The translations under genes and the position numbers were made by a program. From JAAYAY01 sp964429355 (GTDB lineage Bacteria > Planctomycetota > Planctomycetia > Pirellulales > Thermoguttaceae): a stretch of 16,653 nt of DNA. Numbering within the stretch: the first letter of the stretch is position 1; each line of letters begins with the position of its first letter. A model generated the notes under the pieces. That model had not been told where the DNA came from, made no database searches, and saw nothing but the letters and a program-made list of their open reading frames with translations. The DNA is taken from assembly GCA_964429355.1 (NCBI GenBank), contig CAYSCH010000206.1, forward strand, positions 1 through 16,653. The letters are read 5' to 3'. Shown piece after piece: positions 1-8,520 of this stretch.

Positions 1-592
1 CTTGCCGCTGGGGCAGCCGCAGGACGTGCCTTGCCTAACATTTGCCCGTGCCGTGCAGGAGCTGACGCAGGGCCGAACGCAGCACGCAAAGATCGACATT
101 CTCTGCATCGACACCCGCAGCGGTGCGATTGTGGCTCACCGGGAGTTCCCCTACTCGGGCAACGCACTGGAGATTGCCGCGGAAGTGGAACATCGCAAGG
201 TGGAAATCCGCATGCAGCAGGAAACATTCAATTTGACGTTCACGGACGAGCCTGTGCCGGAAGGCACCGACTCGGATGCGGCAGACATCCCCTCGAATTC
301 GCTGAAGGCGATCTGGCGCGCCGTGCTCAAAGGAGCGACGGTGCCGGACAACCCGCTCCGTCCCCACGAACCTTCGCTGAAACCTCCAGAAGGAGAAGGC
401 AATCGTGCAAAGGCCGACCCTGGCAGTGGCAACACCCAGAATGTGACGAAGGGCGAGGCGGCATCCGATCAGGGGGCTGCTTCCGGTCCGGCGGCTTCCC
501 CAAATCGGCCCGGGCAGGTGCTCGTTCCACCGCCGTTGGAGCCAGCGATCCGGGACCGAATCCGCCCATCCGATCTGGTGCCGCCGCAGTGA
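1..592 (+). CDS. C-terminal part of an unidentified secreted-type protein (5' truncated)
   Basis: This is an open frame entering from the left edge, read in the phase where codons begin at base 2, and ending with TGA at 590-592. About 196 residues are visible. The TTG at base 2 is probably an internal leucine codon and not the start. The first ~90 residues form a beta-rich segment with an 'ILCIDTRSG' strand-turn-strand and a later 'FNLTFTDEP' strand. From memory this resembles the closing strands of PQQ/quinoprotein-like beta-propeller proteins common in planctomycetes, but the resemblance is weak and I do not assign a family. Residues ~105-196 are low complexity, rich in Pro, Gly, Ser and Ala, with no recognisable motif. 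It is separated from the next gene by 177 bp, so it may be a separate transcription unit. Real coding is likely because codon choice is GC-biased and the frame runs without interruption. Confidence 0.6.
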   Translation, partial: LPLGQPQDVPCLTFARAVQELTQGRTQHAKIDILCIDTRSGAIVAHREFPYSGNALEIAAEVEHRKVEIRMQQETFNLTFTDEPVPEGTDSDAADIPSNSLKAIWRAVLKGATVPDNPLRPHEPSLKPPEGEGNRAKADPGSGNTQNVTKGEAASDQGAASGPAASPNRPGQVLVPPPLEPAIRDRIRPSDLVPPQ

Positions 593-757
593 GACGGCCG
601 ACTCGAATCGCCGGACGGGATCCTCAGTTTGCCGATTACGCCATCTTGCCCGTGCAATCCCCAACGCCGGCCGGCGAGGTGCAGAGAGAAAAGACGAGCT
701 ATTCGTAAGCGAGACTGATACTGGAGAATTCCAGGAGTTCGAAGGATAAGCCGAGGC

Positions 758-763
758 TATAGT
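758..763 (+). promoter_or_regulatory. Possible -10 box immediately before the toroid-protein gene
   Basis: TATAGT matches the sigma-70 -10 consensus at five of six bases and ends six bases before the ATG at 770. No convincing -35 hexamer lies 16-19 bp upstream and there is no extended -10 TG. If functional, transcription would start at or next to the ATG and give a leaderless message. The competing reading is ordinary initiation from the weak GAGG at 753-756, 13 nt from the ATG. The rest of the 593-769 gap shows nothing I can support. Confidence 0.2.
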
Positions 764-769
764 TTTCGC

Positions 770-1804
770 ATGGAAGTCCGTTGCTGTTTCAGAAATCTGG
801 CGATGCTGATCGCAATCAGCCTCGTATTGTCCGCCTCGCCGTCCTCTGGGAGTGATCCGGAGGTACGGCGCGCAGTGGACCAGGGGCTGGAATGGCTCGT
901 GTCGCAGCAGTCGAGGGTGGGACATTGGGCGGCCAGCAACGACCGTTATCCTACGGCGATGACGGCGATGGCTGGGATTGCTTTGCTCTGCGAGGGCTCG
1001 ACGACGACCCAAGGCAAGTACGCTCCCCATTTGCGGAAGGCTGTGGATTATCTGGTTGCTCGCAGTCGAACGAACGGGCTGATCGGTGATCCCGACCGCG
1101 ACGATCGCTACACGTACGGCCATGGCTTCTCGATGCTTTTTCTTTCCCAGGTGTTGGGGGAAGAGGAGGATGCGGTTCGCCGGGAGCAGCTCATCGACAT
1201 TCTGACCAGGGCGGTTGAGTTCACCGGCCGCGCTCAAACGCAGGCAGGCGGGTGGGGATACGTGAGCGCCAAGGACGGCAACGAGTTCGACGAGGGTTCG
1301 ACTACGATCACCCAGGTTCAGGGACTGCGAGGCTGCCGCAACGCCGGCATCCCGGTGCCGAACGAGATCATCGACAAGGCGATCGGCTACATCCAGAAGT
1401 GTTCCCTTGAGAACGGGGCTGGAGGCGTGCAGTATAATTCCCGGGGAGGCGGAGGCCGGCCGGCGATCAGCGCTGCCGCGATTGCCTGCCTCTACAACGC
1501 CGGCGATTACGATAGCGAGTATGTTCCCAAGCTCCTCGACTATTGCCGGAAGAACCTGTCGAATATCTCCAACAGCGGATTCGGCCACTGGCACTACGCC
1601 CACTACTATTTCTCCCAGGTGGAGTATCGGGAAGGGGGCAAGGCCTGGGAAGAGTATCGCAATCGGATCTACTCGCGAATCGTCAACGAGGCCAATCCGG
1701 ACGGCTCGTGGATCCAGGGGTATATCGGGCCGGTATATACGACATCGATCAACCTGACCATTCTCCAACTGGAAAGCGCGGCGCTGCCGATCTATCAGCG
1801 CTGA
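770..1804 (+). CDS. Secreted prenyltransferase/squalene-oxidase-repeat (alpha/alpha-toroid) protein
   Basis: A 344-residue protein with a probable signal peptide: short basic N-terminus, hydrophobic core at ~10-22, and likely cleavage near SSG/SD around residue 27. The mature part is made of helical repeats of the squalene cyclase/prenyltransferase type. Visible hallmarks are 'GLEWLVSQQ' plus 'GHW' (~39-53), 'YGHGFSMLFLSQVLG' (116-130), 'GGWGY' near residue 160, 'STTITQVQGLRGCRNAGIPVP' region near 180-200, 'AISAAAIACLYNAG' near 232-245, and a closing 'TTSINLTILQLE'. It is about half the length of a true squalene-hopene cyclase (~630 residues), so it is a toroid-fold homologue and not a demonstrated cyclase; the enzymatic function is unknown. 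An internal in-frame ATG at 803 would remove the basic N-terminus, so 770 is preferred. It stands 80 bp ahead of the MoxR gene, and similar proteins often sit near MoxR clusters in planctomycetes as far as I recall. Confidence 0.85.
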   Translation: MEVRCCFRNLAMLIAISLVLSASPSSGSDPEVRRAVDQGLEWLVSQQSRVGHWAASNDRYPTAMTAMAGIALLCEGSTTTQGKYAPHLRKAVDYLVARSRTNGLIGDPDRDDRYTYGHGFSMLFLSQVLGEEEDAVRREQLIDILTRAVEFTGRAQTQAGGWGYVSAKDGNEFDEGSTTITQVQGLRGCRNAGIPVPNEIIDKAIGYIQKCSLENGAGGVQYNSRGGGGRPAISAAAIACLYNAGDYDSEYVPKLLDYCRKNLSNISNSGFGHWHYAHYYFSQVEYREGGKAWEEYRNRIYSRIVNEANPDGSWIQGYIGPVYTTSINLTILQLESAALPIYQR

Positions 1805-1872
1805 CTTGGAGCCCGGCTGGAAACCTGTCACACGGGTAACACGCCGGAAGAGAATTGCATCAACGACACAGC

Positions 1873-1876
1873 GAGG
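1873..1876 (+). promoter_or_regulatory. Ribosome binding site deciding the MoxR start
   Basis: GAGG lies 8 nt before the ATG at 1885. It favours this ATG over the in-frame TTG at 1855, which would add ten residues with no similarity to the MoxR family and has no comparable Shine-Dalgarno sequence. Confidence 0.5.
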
Positions 1877-1884
1877 CACAACGA

Positions 1885-2961
1885 ATGAGTCAGTCCACAC
1901 CCGCCGGAACCGGCAGTCCCGAACGCGAGCAAGATTCCTGGGCCGTGGAACGGCTGGGGCGGGCTCGTCGCAAGATCATGGAGCAACTCTCCCGTGTGAT
2001 TGTCGGTCAGCACCAGGTCGTCGACGAGCTGCTCATCTCTTTGTTCAGCCGTGGTCACTGCCTGCTCGAGGGAGTGCCCGGCCTGGCGAAAACGTTGATG
2101 ATCAGCACCCTGTCGGAGACGCTCAACCTGTCCTTCAGCCGCATCCAATTCACGCCGGACCTGATGCCGGCCGACATAACGGGTACCGATATCATCGAGG
2201 AGAACCGGGCGACGGGCTCGCGGGAGTATCGGTTTCTCGAAGGACCGCTGTTCTCCAACGTCGTGCTGGCCGACGAGATTAACCGCACACCACCCAAAAC
2301 TCAGGCGGCCTTGCTGGAGGCCATGCAGGAGCGGCAGGTGACCGTCGGGCGGATTCGCCATCGGCTTGCCGATCCGTTTTTCGTGCTCGCGACCCAGAAC
2401 CCGATCGAACAGGAGGGCACGTACCCTCTCCCCGAAGCCCAGCAGGATCGGTTCATGTTCAAGGTCTTCGTACGCTACCCAAGCTTCGAGGAGGAGTTCG
2501 AAGTGGCCCGGCGGACGACGTCGCTTTCCGATGTGGTCGTGGAACCGGTCCTGTCGGGAGAAGAGATCGTCCAGCTCCAGCAGATCGTGCGGGAGGTTCC
2601 GGTGGCCGACGAACTGATCCGCTACGCCTTGGCACTGGTCCGGCAGACTCGCGTGGACCAACCCGGGGTGCCCGACTTCGTCAAGGAAACCGTTGCCTGG
2701 GGCGCCGGGCCCAGGGCCGTTCAATTCCTGATCCTGGGAGCCAAGGCGAGGGCATTGCTCGACGGGCGCACTCACGTGAGCCAACGCGATCTGCAGGCCC
2801 TCGCCAAGCCGGTGCTGCGCCACCGATTGGTTCTCAGCTTCACCGCCGAGAGTGACGGGGTGACTGCCGATTCGATTGTCGATCAGATCCTGAAAGTCAC
2901 ACCAACCAACCACGATGAGCTGGCCAACGATGCCCGATTTCAAGCGATTTTTGCATCCTGA
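1885..2961 (+). CDS. moxR: MoxR-family AAA+ ATPase
   Basis: A 358-residue cytoplasmic ATPase of normal MoxR length. In order it shows 'VIVGQ' at 38-42, the start of the MoxR core; Walker A 'GVPGLAKT' at 63-70; the MoxR 'RIQFTPDLMPADITG' segment at 86-100; Walker B 'VVLADEIN' at 126-133; 'EAMQERQVTVG' at 145-155; sensor 1 'ATQNP' at 169-173; the arginine-containing 'EAQQDRF' at 184-190; and 'GPRA' at 275-278 as the sensor-2 region. MoxR proteins are established ATP-driven chaperone-like factors that act with VWA-domain partners, and three such partners are encoded directly downstream. The gene overlaps the DUF58 gene by 32 nt, which suggests coordinated synthesis. All ATPase motifs look intact. 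Confidence 0.96.
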   Translation: MSQSTPAGTGSPEREQDSWAVERLGRARRKIMEQLSRVIVGQHQVVDELLISLFSRGHCLLEGVPGLAKTLMISTLSETLNLSFSRIQFTPDLMPADITGTDIIEENRATGSREYRFLEGPLFSNVVLADEINRTPPKTQAALLEAMQERQVTVGRIRHRLADPFFVLATQNPIEQEGTYPLPEAQQDRFMFKVFVRYPSFEEEFEVARRTTSLSDVVVEPVLSGEEIVQLQQIVREVPVADELIRYALALVRQTRVDQPGVPDFVKETVAWGAGPRAVQFLILGAKARALLDGRTHVSQRDLQALAKPVLRHRLVLSFTAESDGVTADSIVDQILKVTPTNHDELANDARFQAIFAS

Positions 2962-3832
2962 TGCGATCAAACGCATCTCGCGGCTGGACGTTCGGGCTCG
3001 GCAGATTGTGGAAGGCTTTCTGGCCGGTATGCACCGCAGTCCCTACTTCGGCCAGTCCGTCGAGTTCCTGCAGCACCGCGAATATGTCGCTGGCGACGAT
3101 CCTCGCTACGTGGACTGGAAGGTCTGGGCCAAGCAGGATCGGCTGTATGTCAAGCAGTTCGAAGAAGACACGAACCTGCGCTGCACGATGCTGGTCGACG
3201 TTTCGGCGAGCATGCGTTACGGATCGGGGGCCCTGAATAAATACGAATATGGGGCAACGGTGGCGGCCTCCCTGGCCTATCTGATCCTCCAGCAGCAGGA
3301 TGCGGTGGGTTGTGTGGCATTCGACGACCAGGTTCGCAACATCGTGCCCCAGCGGACACGGCGAAACCACCTCGACTCGATCCTGCGGGCCCTCGATGTG
3401 TCTGCGCCCAAGGGAAAGACCGATGCCTATCCGATTCTGCACAAGGTGGCGGAGGCGTACCCGGCGCGCGGAATGATGGTGCTGGTGTCGGACTTGCTGG
3501 TACCCCGAGAACCCCTGTTTCGCGGTCTTCAGTTGTTGCGCACTCGCGGGCACGACGTGATGGTTTTCCACGTGCTCGACGACCACGAACTCGATTTCCC
3601 CTTCAACGGCGCCACACGGTTTGAGGGGCTGGAAGGTGAAGGCGAGTTGAGCTGCAATCCCCGGGCGCTGCGCCGGGGCTACCTTGCCGCTCTCGATCAG
3701 TACCTCGAAGAGGTTCGCCGGGGTTGCGTCCGCCACGGCATCGACTACGCCCTGCTGCGAACCAGCCGCCCGCTGGATGCAGCGCTCGCCGCCTACTTGA
3801 GCAATCGCTTGGGAATGCACCACCGGAACTGA
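2930..3832 (+). CDS. DUF58 / VWA-fold protein, soluble, MoxR partner
   Basis: A 300-residue protein with no membrane segment. The family signature is clear: 'G.HRSPYFGQSVEF' at 33-46, 'REYVAGDDPRYVDWK' at 50-64, and 'VKQFEEDTNLR' at 74-84. A VWA-like fold follows, with a MIDAS-type D-V-S-A-S at 90-94 and a later 'LVSDLLV' strand. DUF58 proteins are known neighbours of MoxR ATPases. I chose the ATG at 2930, which gives the 'MPDFKRFLHP' N-terminus usual for the family; an in-frame ATG five codons earlier (2915) is the alternative. It overlaps the 3' end of the MoxR gene by 32 nt, and its stop shares a base with the next start in a TGATG arrangement, so translation is probably coupled at both ends. 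The substrate or bound metal cannot be told from sequence. Confidence 0.93.
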   Translation: MPDFKRFLHPDAIKRISRLDVRARQIVEGFLAGMHRSPYFGQSVEFLQHREYVAGDDPRYVDWKVWAKQDRLYVKQFEEDTNLRCTMLVDVSASMRYGSGALNKYEYGATVAASLAYLILQQQDAVGCVAFDDQVRNIVPQRTRRNHLDSILRALDVSAPKGKTDAYPILHKVAEAYPARGMMVLVSDLLVPREPLFRGLQLLRTRGHDVMVFHVLDDHELDFPFNGATRFEGLEGEGELSCNPRALRRGYLAALDQYLEEVRRGCVRHGIDYALLRTSRPLDAALAAYLSNRLGMHHRN

Positions 3833-6051
3833 TGATGCCCACGTTTATCCATTCGGCCCTGCTGTGGGGACTCCTGATCGCCGGCGTGCCTGTGTTGATC
3901 CATCTGATCAACCTGTTTCGCCACCGGCGAGTCCCGTGGGCTGCCATGGAATTCCTGCTTGTCAGCCAGCGGCGGAATCGAACCTGGGTGCTCCTGAAAC
4001 AGCTCCTCCTGCTGGCAATGCGGATGACGGCCATCGCGGTGTTGGTGCTGATGTTGGCCCAGCCTCGGCTGCCAACCGAGTGGGGACGTTTCCTCGACGG
4101 CCAGCCGGTACACCACATCGTGCTGCTCGACGACAGCTATTCGATGTCCGATCAGGCCGGCGGTTCGACGGCCATGGATCGGGCCAAGGCGGCGGTCGAG
4201 CGGATCGGCCGCGAGGCCCTGCGATTGAGGCGATCGCAGAGTTTCACGCTCATTCGGTTCTCGCAGGCGGCGAATCTGAAGGCCGGCAAGCCCGATCTGC
4301 TCGAGGAGACCGTGGGAGGCGATTTTTTGGAACGCCTTTCCGACCGTCTGAAGAATCTGCGTGTTTCGGAAACCACGGCGGGACCGCTCCCGGCTCTGGA
4401 GGCGATCGATCGCTGGCTGGGGAGCAAGGCTGCGGAGCAACGCATTGTCTACCTCCTTACCGATTTCCGGACGATTCACTGGAGCGACCCCAAGGAATTG
4501 CGCCCGGTTCTGGACGGGATCTCGCGGTCTCGTACGGTCCTCCACCTGGTGCAGTGTGCCGATCGTTTCCAGCCCAATGTCGCGATCGCTTCCCTTGAGG
4601 CCGGCAAGGGTATCCATGCCGCAGGGGTCCCATTCTTTGTCGATGTGGCGGTCACGAACCATTCGGACGTGCCGTTGAGCGATGTGGTGATTCAGATTCA
4701 GACGGACGGTAATTCCCGTCCAGCCGTGCGAATGGAAGAGATTCCCGCCCGGAAGACCGTATCGGATCGGATCTCCATGCAGTTTCCGGCGCCCGGCGAG
4801 CACGTCGTCAAAGCCGAACTGCATTCCGATGCTGTGGCTGTCGACAACCGGCGGCAGTGCGTCGTCGACATACCGGCCGATCTGCCGGTTCTGCTGATCG
4901 ATGGCGACATTGGTGCCGAGGATGCCACCTATCTCAGTTCGGCGTTGCGCCCCGGGGGAACGGTGGCAACGGGGTTGACCCCCCGGATCGAGAAACCACG
5001 TTTTCTGAGCCAGGAACCGCTCGACAGGTTTCGCGCGGTCTACCTGCTCAACGTGGAGCGTCTTGAAGACTCGGCGGTGAAGGCCTTGGAGCAATATGTC
5101 GCCGGTGGCGGCGGCCTGGGTGTGTTCCTGGGACCGAGGTGCTCGGCGTCGTTCTTCAACGAGAATCTCTATCGCGGGGGCGCCGGGGTCTTTCCCGTTC
5201 CGCTCACCGGGCAGGAGGCACTGCCGGTCGACCGGCTCGAGAGGGTGCCCGACCTGGAAGTGACCCGCCATCCGGTGTTCCGAGTGTTTGCCGGCCAACG
5301 CAACAGCTTTCTGTCAACCGTCTCCGTGGGTCGTTATTTTGCCACGGTCGACCCGTTGCCGGAGTCTCTCGCCACGAGTGTGGAAGTCATCGCCAGGCTT
5401 CGTAATGGGGCGCCACTGGCGGTCGAGAAACCCTTCGGCAAAGGCCGCGTGATCGCATTCCTCACCACGGCCGGCCCGGAGTGGAACAACTGGGCTCGGG
5501 GGAACCCGAGCTACGTGGTGACCATGCTCGAACTCCAGGCCTACTTGAGCCGTCCTGAGGCGGATACCGAACCGAAACTCGTTGGCAGCGATCTGAAGAT
5601 TTCGTTCGACGCAGCCGTCTTCAATCCTCCCGTGCGTTGGGTGCCTCCGGCCGAGCAGGGACTCGAGCCCACCGTGAGCGAGGGAGTCCTCGACGACGCG
5701 GGAGCCTTCGTCGCCACCTATCCGGCCGCCCCCTTTTCGGGTATCTATCGGGCCGAGTTGACGGGCAAGGCTGGCGGACGACAGACGATGCACCTTGCAG
5801 TGAACGTCGACCCCGTGGAAGGAAATCTCGATCTGGTCGACGGTCCGACACTCGCCGCTAAACTCGACGGAGTCGATTTTCGCTACCAGTCCGTGGGCGC
5901 GTTTCGCTACAGCGAGGACGAGGTCTCAGGAACAGATCTGACCGATACCCTGTTGTACGCACTTCTGGCCATGCTCGTGGCGGAGCAACTGCTGGCCTAT
6001 TGGGTCGGTGATCATCCTCCCCGGCTCGTCGAGACGGGAGGTGCCGCATGA
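3832..6051 (+). CDS. BatA-like membrane protein with VWA and GATase-like domains
   Basis: A 739-residue membrane protein. Residues 1-80 match the aerotolerance-regulator (BatA) N-terminal domain: a hydrophobic segment at ~8-26 ending in 'HLINLFRHRRVPW', then a second at ~55-78 preceded by 'LLKQLLLL'. A VWA domain follows with MIDAS 'DDSYS' at 100-104 and 'YLLTDFR' near residue 208. Beta-sandwich-like sequence leads to a class-I glutamine-amidotransferase-like region from ~350 ('LPVLLIDGDIG') to ~510 ('GGGGLGVFLGP'). A last hydrophobic helix sits at ~706-726. The predicted topology puts the VWA and GATase-like parts between membrane anchors. I chose the first ATG of the TGATG junction (3832); the next ATG (3835) is equivalent. 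The longer frame beginning at 3724 lies inside DUF58 coding sequence and is not used. I do not assign batA because no batB-E set accompanies it. Confidence 0.9.
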   Translation: MMPTFIHSALLWGLLIAGVPVLIHLINLFRHRRVPWAAMEFLLVSQRRNRTWVLLKQLLLLAMRMTAIAVLVLMLAQPRLPTEWGRFLDGQPVHHIVLLDDSYSMSDQAGGSTAMDRAKAAVERIGREALRLRRSQSFTLIRFSQAANLKAGKPDLLEETVGGDFLERLSDRLKNLRVSETTAGPLPALEAIDRWLGSKAAEQRIVYLLTDFRTIHWSDPKELRPVLDGISRSRTVLHLVQCADRFQPNVAIASLEAGKGIHAAGVPFFVDVAVTNHSDVPLSDVVIQIQTDGNSRPAVRMEEIPARKTVSDRISMQFPAPGEHVVKAELHSDAVAVDNRRQCVVDIPADLPVLLIDGDIGAEDATYLSSALRPGGTVATGLTPRIEKPRFLSQEPLDRFRAVYLLNVERLEDSAVKALEQYVAGGGGLGVFLGPRCSASFFNENLYRGGAGVFPVPLTGQEALPVDRLERVPDLEVTRHPVFRVFAGQRNSFLSTVSVGRYFATVDPLPESLATSVEVIARLRNGAPLAVEKPFGKGRVIAFLTTAGPEWNNWARGNPSYVVTMLELQAYLSRPEADTEPKLVGSDLKISFDAAVFNPPVRWVPPAEQGLEPTVSEGVLDDAGAFVATYPAAPFSGIYRAELTGKAGGRQTMHLAVNVDPVEGNLDLVDGPTLAAKLDGVDFRYQSVGAFRYSEDEVSGTDLTDTLLYALLAMLVAEQLLAYWVGDHPPRLVETGGAA
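6036..6042 (+). promoter_or_regulatory. Strong ribosome binding site within the end of the BatA-like gene
   Basis: GGGAGGT lies 5 nt before the ATG at 6048 and inside the preceding coding sequence. It supports independent loading at the ATGA junction and fixes the start of the second VWA gene. Confidence 0.55.
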
Positions 6052-8486
6052 TTGTCTCGACACTCCTCCCGATCGCCGAGGGGACCTTGCGGCGGACCTT
6101 CGAATTCGGCCGCATCCGAACTAACAGCGATTGGATCCTGCCGATCCTCGCCTGTGTGGCGATCCTGGTTGTCGTCCGCGTCGTCTACCGGCGCGACGCC
6201 CACCGGTTGCCTCCCGCGCTGGATTTCCTCCTGACGTCGCTGCGGAGCGTCGTGTTCTTTGCGCTGCTCGTCTTCTACCTTCAGCCCCAATGGCGATGCG
6301 AACGTGAGGTCGTGCGAGACTCGCAGTGCCTGTTGTTGGTCGATACCAGTTCGAGCATGGCGATTGACGATGCCGTAACGGACAATTCCAGCAAGGTCGT
6401 CTCGCGGTTGCAGCGTGTGCGAGACACGCTGGCCACCGGCGAGTTTCTGCCGGCTTTGCGGCAAACCCACGATACTTGGATCCAGGCTTTCGACTCGGCG
6501 ACGGCCGAAGTCGCCCATCTGCCCAAGGCGGCCCCGTCCGATCGTCCGACACAGCCGCCCTCCTGGGCCGCGGGCCTGGAACCGATCGGCCTGGAGACTC
6601 GCCTTGGCGACGCCCTGGTGGAATCGATTCGCCAGCGGGCCGGTGAACCCTTGTCAGGACTTGTGGTGTTCTCCGATGGCAGCCAGAACGCAGGTGTAGT
6701 GCCCCAGTCTGCAATCGCAATGGCCCAGGAGGCGGGGATCCCGATACACTCGGTCGGTCTGGGGGCCGTCGAGCGGCCAGCCAACGTGAGCGTCTATCGC
6801 ATCGATGCGATCTCACGGGCCTATCCGGGCGACCCGTTCACGGTCTCCGGCGTCATCCAGAGCCGCGGCGCCGGTCTGGCGGGAAGATCGGTGACTGTGG
6901 AACTGCTGCAACGCGACGGAGGCCAGGACGCTCCGGGGTCTGTGCCCGGTGCGGGCACTCCAATCGGCAGCGAGAGGATCAGCCTCGGCGCCGACGGAGA
7001 GGCGGTGTCGGTCAGGTTCGAGGTCACACCTGCTGAAACGGGGCTCCGCACGATGTGCCTGCGAGTCCGGCCTCCGGCCGACGATGGCAACGCGAAAGAC
7101 GACTTCCTGGAAACAGAGGTCGACGTGGTCGATCGCAAGGACCGCGTGCTCCTGTTGGCGGGAGGCCCCACACGCGAGTATCAATTCGTGCGCACCCTCC
7201 TGTTCCGCGACCCGTCGATGACGCTCGATGTCTACCTGCAAACAGCCCAGCCGGGCCTCTCGCAGGAGGCCGATCGGATTCTCGACGACTTCCCCGGCAC
7301 GCGGGAAGAGCTGTTTGCCTACGACTGCGTGGTGGCCTTTGACCCGAATTGGCGAGCCCTCGGCGACTCGCAGATCGATCTGCTCGAGTCGTGGGTGGCG
7401 GAGCAAGGGGGCGGGCTGGTGGTGATCGCCGGACCGGTCTATACCGGGGAACCGGTCGGGGGCTGGGTCCAGGATCCCCGCACGCAGAAGATTCGAGATC
7501 TCTATCCGGTGGAATTCTCGCAACATCTGGCCGTCTGGGATGTGGAGACGGAGACCGCCGCGGAACCGTGGCCACTCGACTTCACGCGCGAGGGGCTGGA
7601 AGCGGAGTTTCTCTGGCTCGGCGAGACGGCAAGTGCCAGCCAGCAGATCTGGGCTGAATTCAAGGGTGTGTTCAGCCATCAGCCACTCCGTGGGCCGAAA
7701 CCTGCTGCCACCGTATACGCCCATTTCTCCGACCCGCGAACTGCCCAGGCAAACGACCGGCCGATTTTTTTGGCAGCCCAGTTCTATGGGGCGGGACGGG
7801 TGTTCTACATTGGAAGCGGCGAGTTCTGGCGGTTGCGGGCGCTCGATCCGGGACACTTCGAGCGGCTTTATACGCGACTGGTCCGGCATGTCTCGCAGGG
7901 GCGACTGCTCCGGCAGTCGAGCCGCGGCATGTTGCTCGTCGGCCAGGATCGCTATTCGATCGGCAGCACCGTCGAATTGCGAGCCCAGGTGACCGACGTG
8001 CGTTTCGCACCCCTTGAGGCCCCCAGTGTCGAGTTGGAGGCCTACCTGCCCGACGGTTCGGTCCGCACGGTCCCGCTGCAGCCTGACCCGGCACGCGCTG
8101 GAGCCTTCCAGGGAACACTCACGGTGCTCAACGAGGGTACCCATCGCCTGGAGTTGCCCATCCCGGATAGCGACGAACGAATCGTCCGCCGGATCCGGGT
8201 CCAGATGCCCGACCTGGAGCGAGAATCGCCGGAGCAGAACGTGACACTCCTCCGCCGCCTGGCGGAAGAAACCGGCGGTACCTACCATGCTGACCTGGCC
8301 AAAGCGGTTGACCCGGCCGAACCTGAATCGATCGTCAACCAGCTTGCCGACCGCACACGCACGGTCGTGCTGGCGTCCGCACCGGACCGGCTCTGGACGG
8401 GACGCCAACTGGTCTGGTTGATGGTGGGACTTTGCAGCCTCCTCTGCGTCGAATGGCTCATTCGCCGCTTGGCCAAGCTTGCCTGA
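6048..8486 (+). CDS. Second membrane VWA protein with GATase-like domain
   Basis: An 812-residue protein built like its upstream neighbour but divergent. Two N-terminal membrane segments (~29-46 and ~62-79) precede a VWA domain with MIDAS 'DTSSS' at 99-103, a matching threonine in 'GLETRLGDAL' (T184) and 'VVFSDGS' at 206-212, so all three metal-site loops appear present. A beta-rich segment at ~245-360 is followed by a glutamine-amidotransferase-like region from ~365 ('RVLLLAGGPTREYQF') to ~600, including 'GGGLVVIAGP' at 454-463. No Cys nucleophile of a working amidotransferase is evident there, so this domain is probably structural or binding. A C-terminal membrane helix lies at ~787-805. 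It starts in an ATGA overlap with the BatA-like gene. Family precedent suggests it acts with MoxR; its ligand is unknown. Confidence 0.88.
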   Translation: MIVSTLLPIAEGTLRRTFEFGRIRTNSDWILPILACVAILVVVRVVYRRDAHRLPPALDFLLTSLRSVVFFALLVFYLQPQWRCEREVVRDSQCLLLVDTSSSMAIDDAVTDNSSKVVSRLQRVRDTLATGEFLPALRQTHDTWIQAFDSATAEVAHLPKAAPSDRPTQPPSWAAGLEPIGLETRLGDALVESIRQRAGEPLSGLVVFSDGSQNAGVVPQSAIAMAQEAGIPIHSVGLGAVERPANVSVYRIDAISRAYPGDPFTVSGVIQSRGAGLAGRSVTVELLQRDGGQDAPGSVPGAGTPIGSERISLGADGEAVSVRFEVTPAETGLRTMCLRVRPPADDGNAKDDFLETEVDVVDRKDRVLLLAGGPTREYQFVRTLLFRDPSMTLDVYLQTAQPGLSQEADRILDDFPGTREELFAYDCVVAFDPNWRALGDSQIDLLESWVAEQGGGLVVIAGPVYTGEPVGGWVQDPRTQKIRDLYPVEFSQHLAVWDVETETAAEPWPLDFTREGLEAEFLWLGETASASQQIWAEFKGVFSHQPLRGPKPAATVYAHFSDPRTAQANDRPIFLAAQFYGAGRVFYIGSGEFWRLRALDPGHFERLYTRLVRHVSQGRLLRQSSRGMLLVGQDRYSIGSTVELRAQVTDVRFAPLEAPSVELEAYLPDGSVRTVPLQPDPARAGAFQGTLTVLNEGTHRLELPIPDSDERIVRRIRVQMPDLERESPEQNVTLLRRLAEETGGTYHADLAKAVDPAEPESIVNQLADRTRTVVLASAPDRLWTGRQLVWLMVGLCSLLCVEWLIRRLAKLA

Positions 8487-8520
8487 GGCAACCTGACGAA
8501 ACATACCAACCAGACACTCC

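Noticed and set aside
665..676. Perfect 12-base palindrome CGCCGGCCGGCG in the gap after the first gene
   Set aside because: It has no loop and no following T-run, so it is not a credible intrinsic terminator; such palindromes are expected in GC-rich DNA.
1094..1105. D-R-D-D in the toroid protein (residues 109-112), resembling the DxDD acid motif of squalene-hopene cyclases
   Set aside because: The context differs: it lies in a polar loop just before the YGHG motif and not in the cyclase active-site helix, and the protein is half the usual length. I treat it as chance.
35..1900. Long minus-strand open frame (621 codons)
   Set aside because: It lies opposite the toroid-protein gene and the truncated first gene, is Arg/His/Pro-rich with no domain, and is the usual antisense shadow of GC-rich coding DNA.
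3724..3831. Upstream extension of the BatA-like frame by 36 codons
   Set aside because: It lies wholly inside DUF58 coding sequence, and the BatA N-terminal domain begins at the ATG at 3832.
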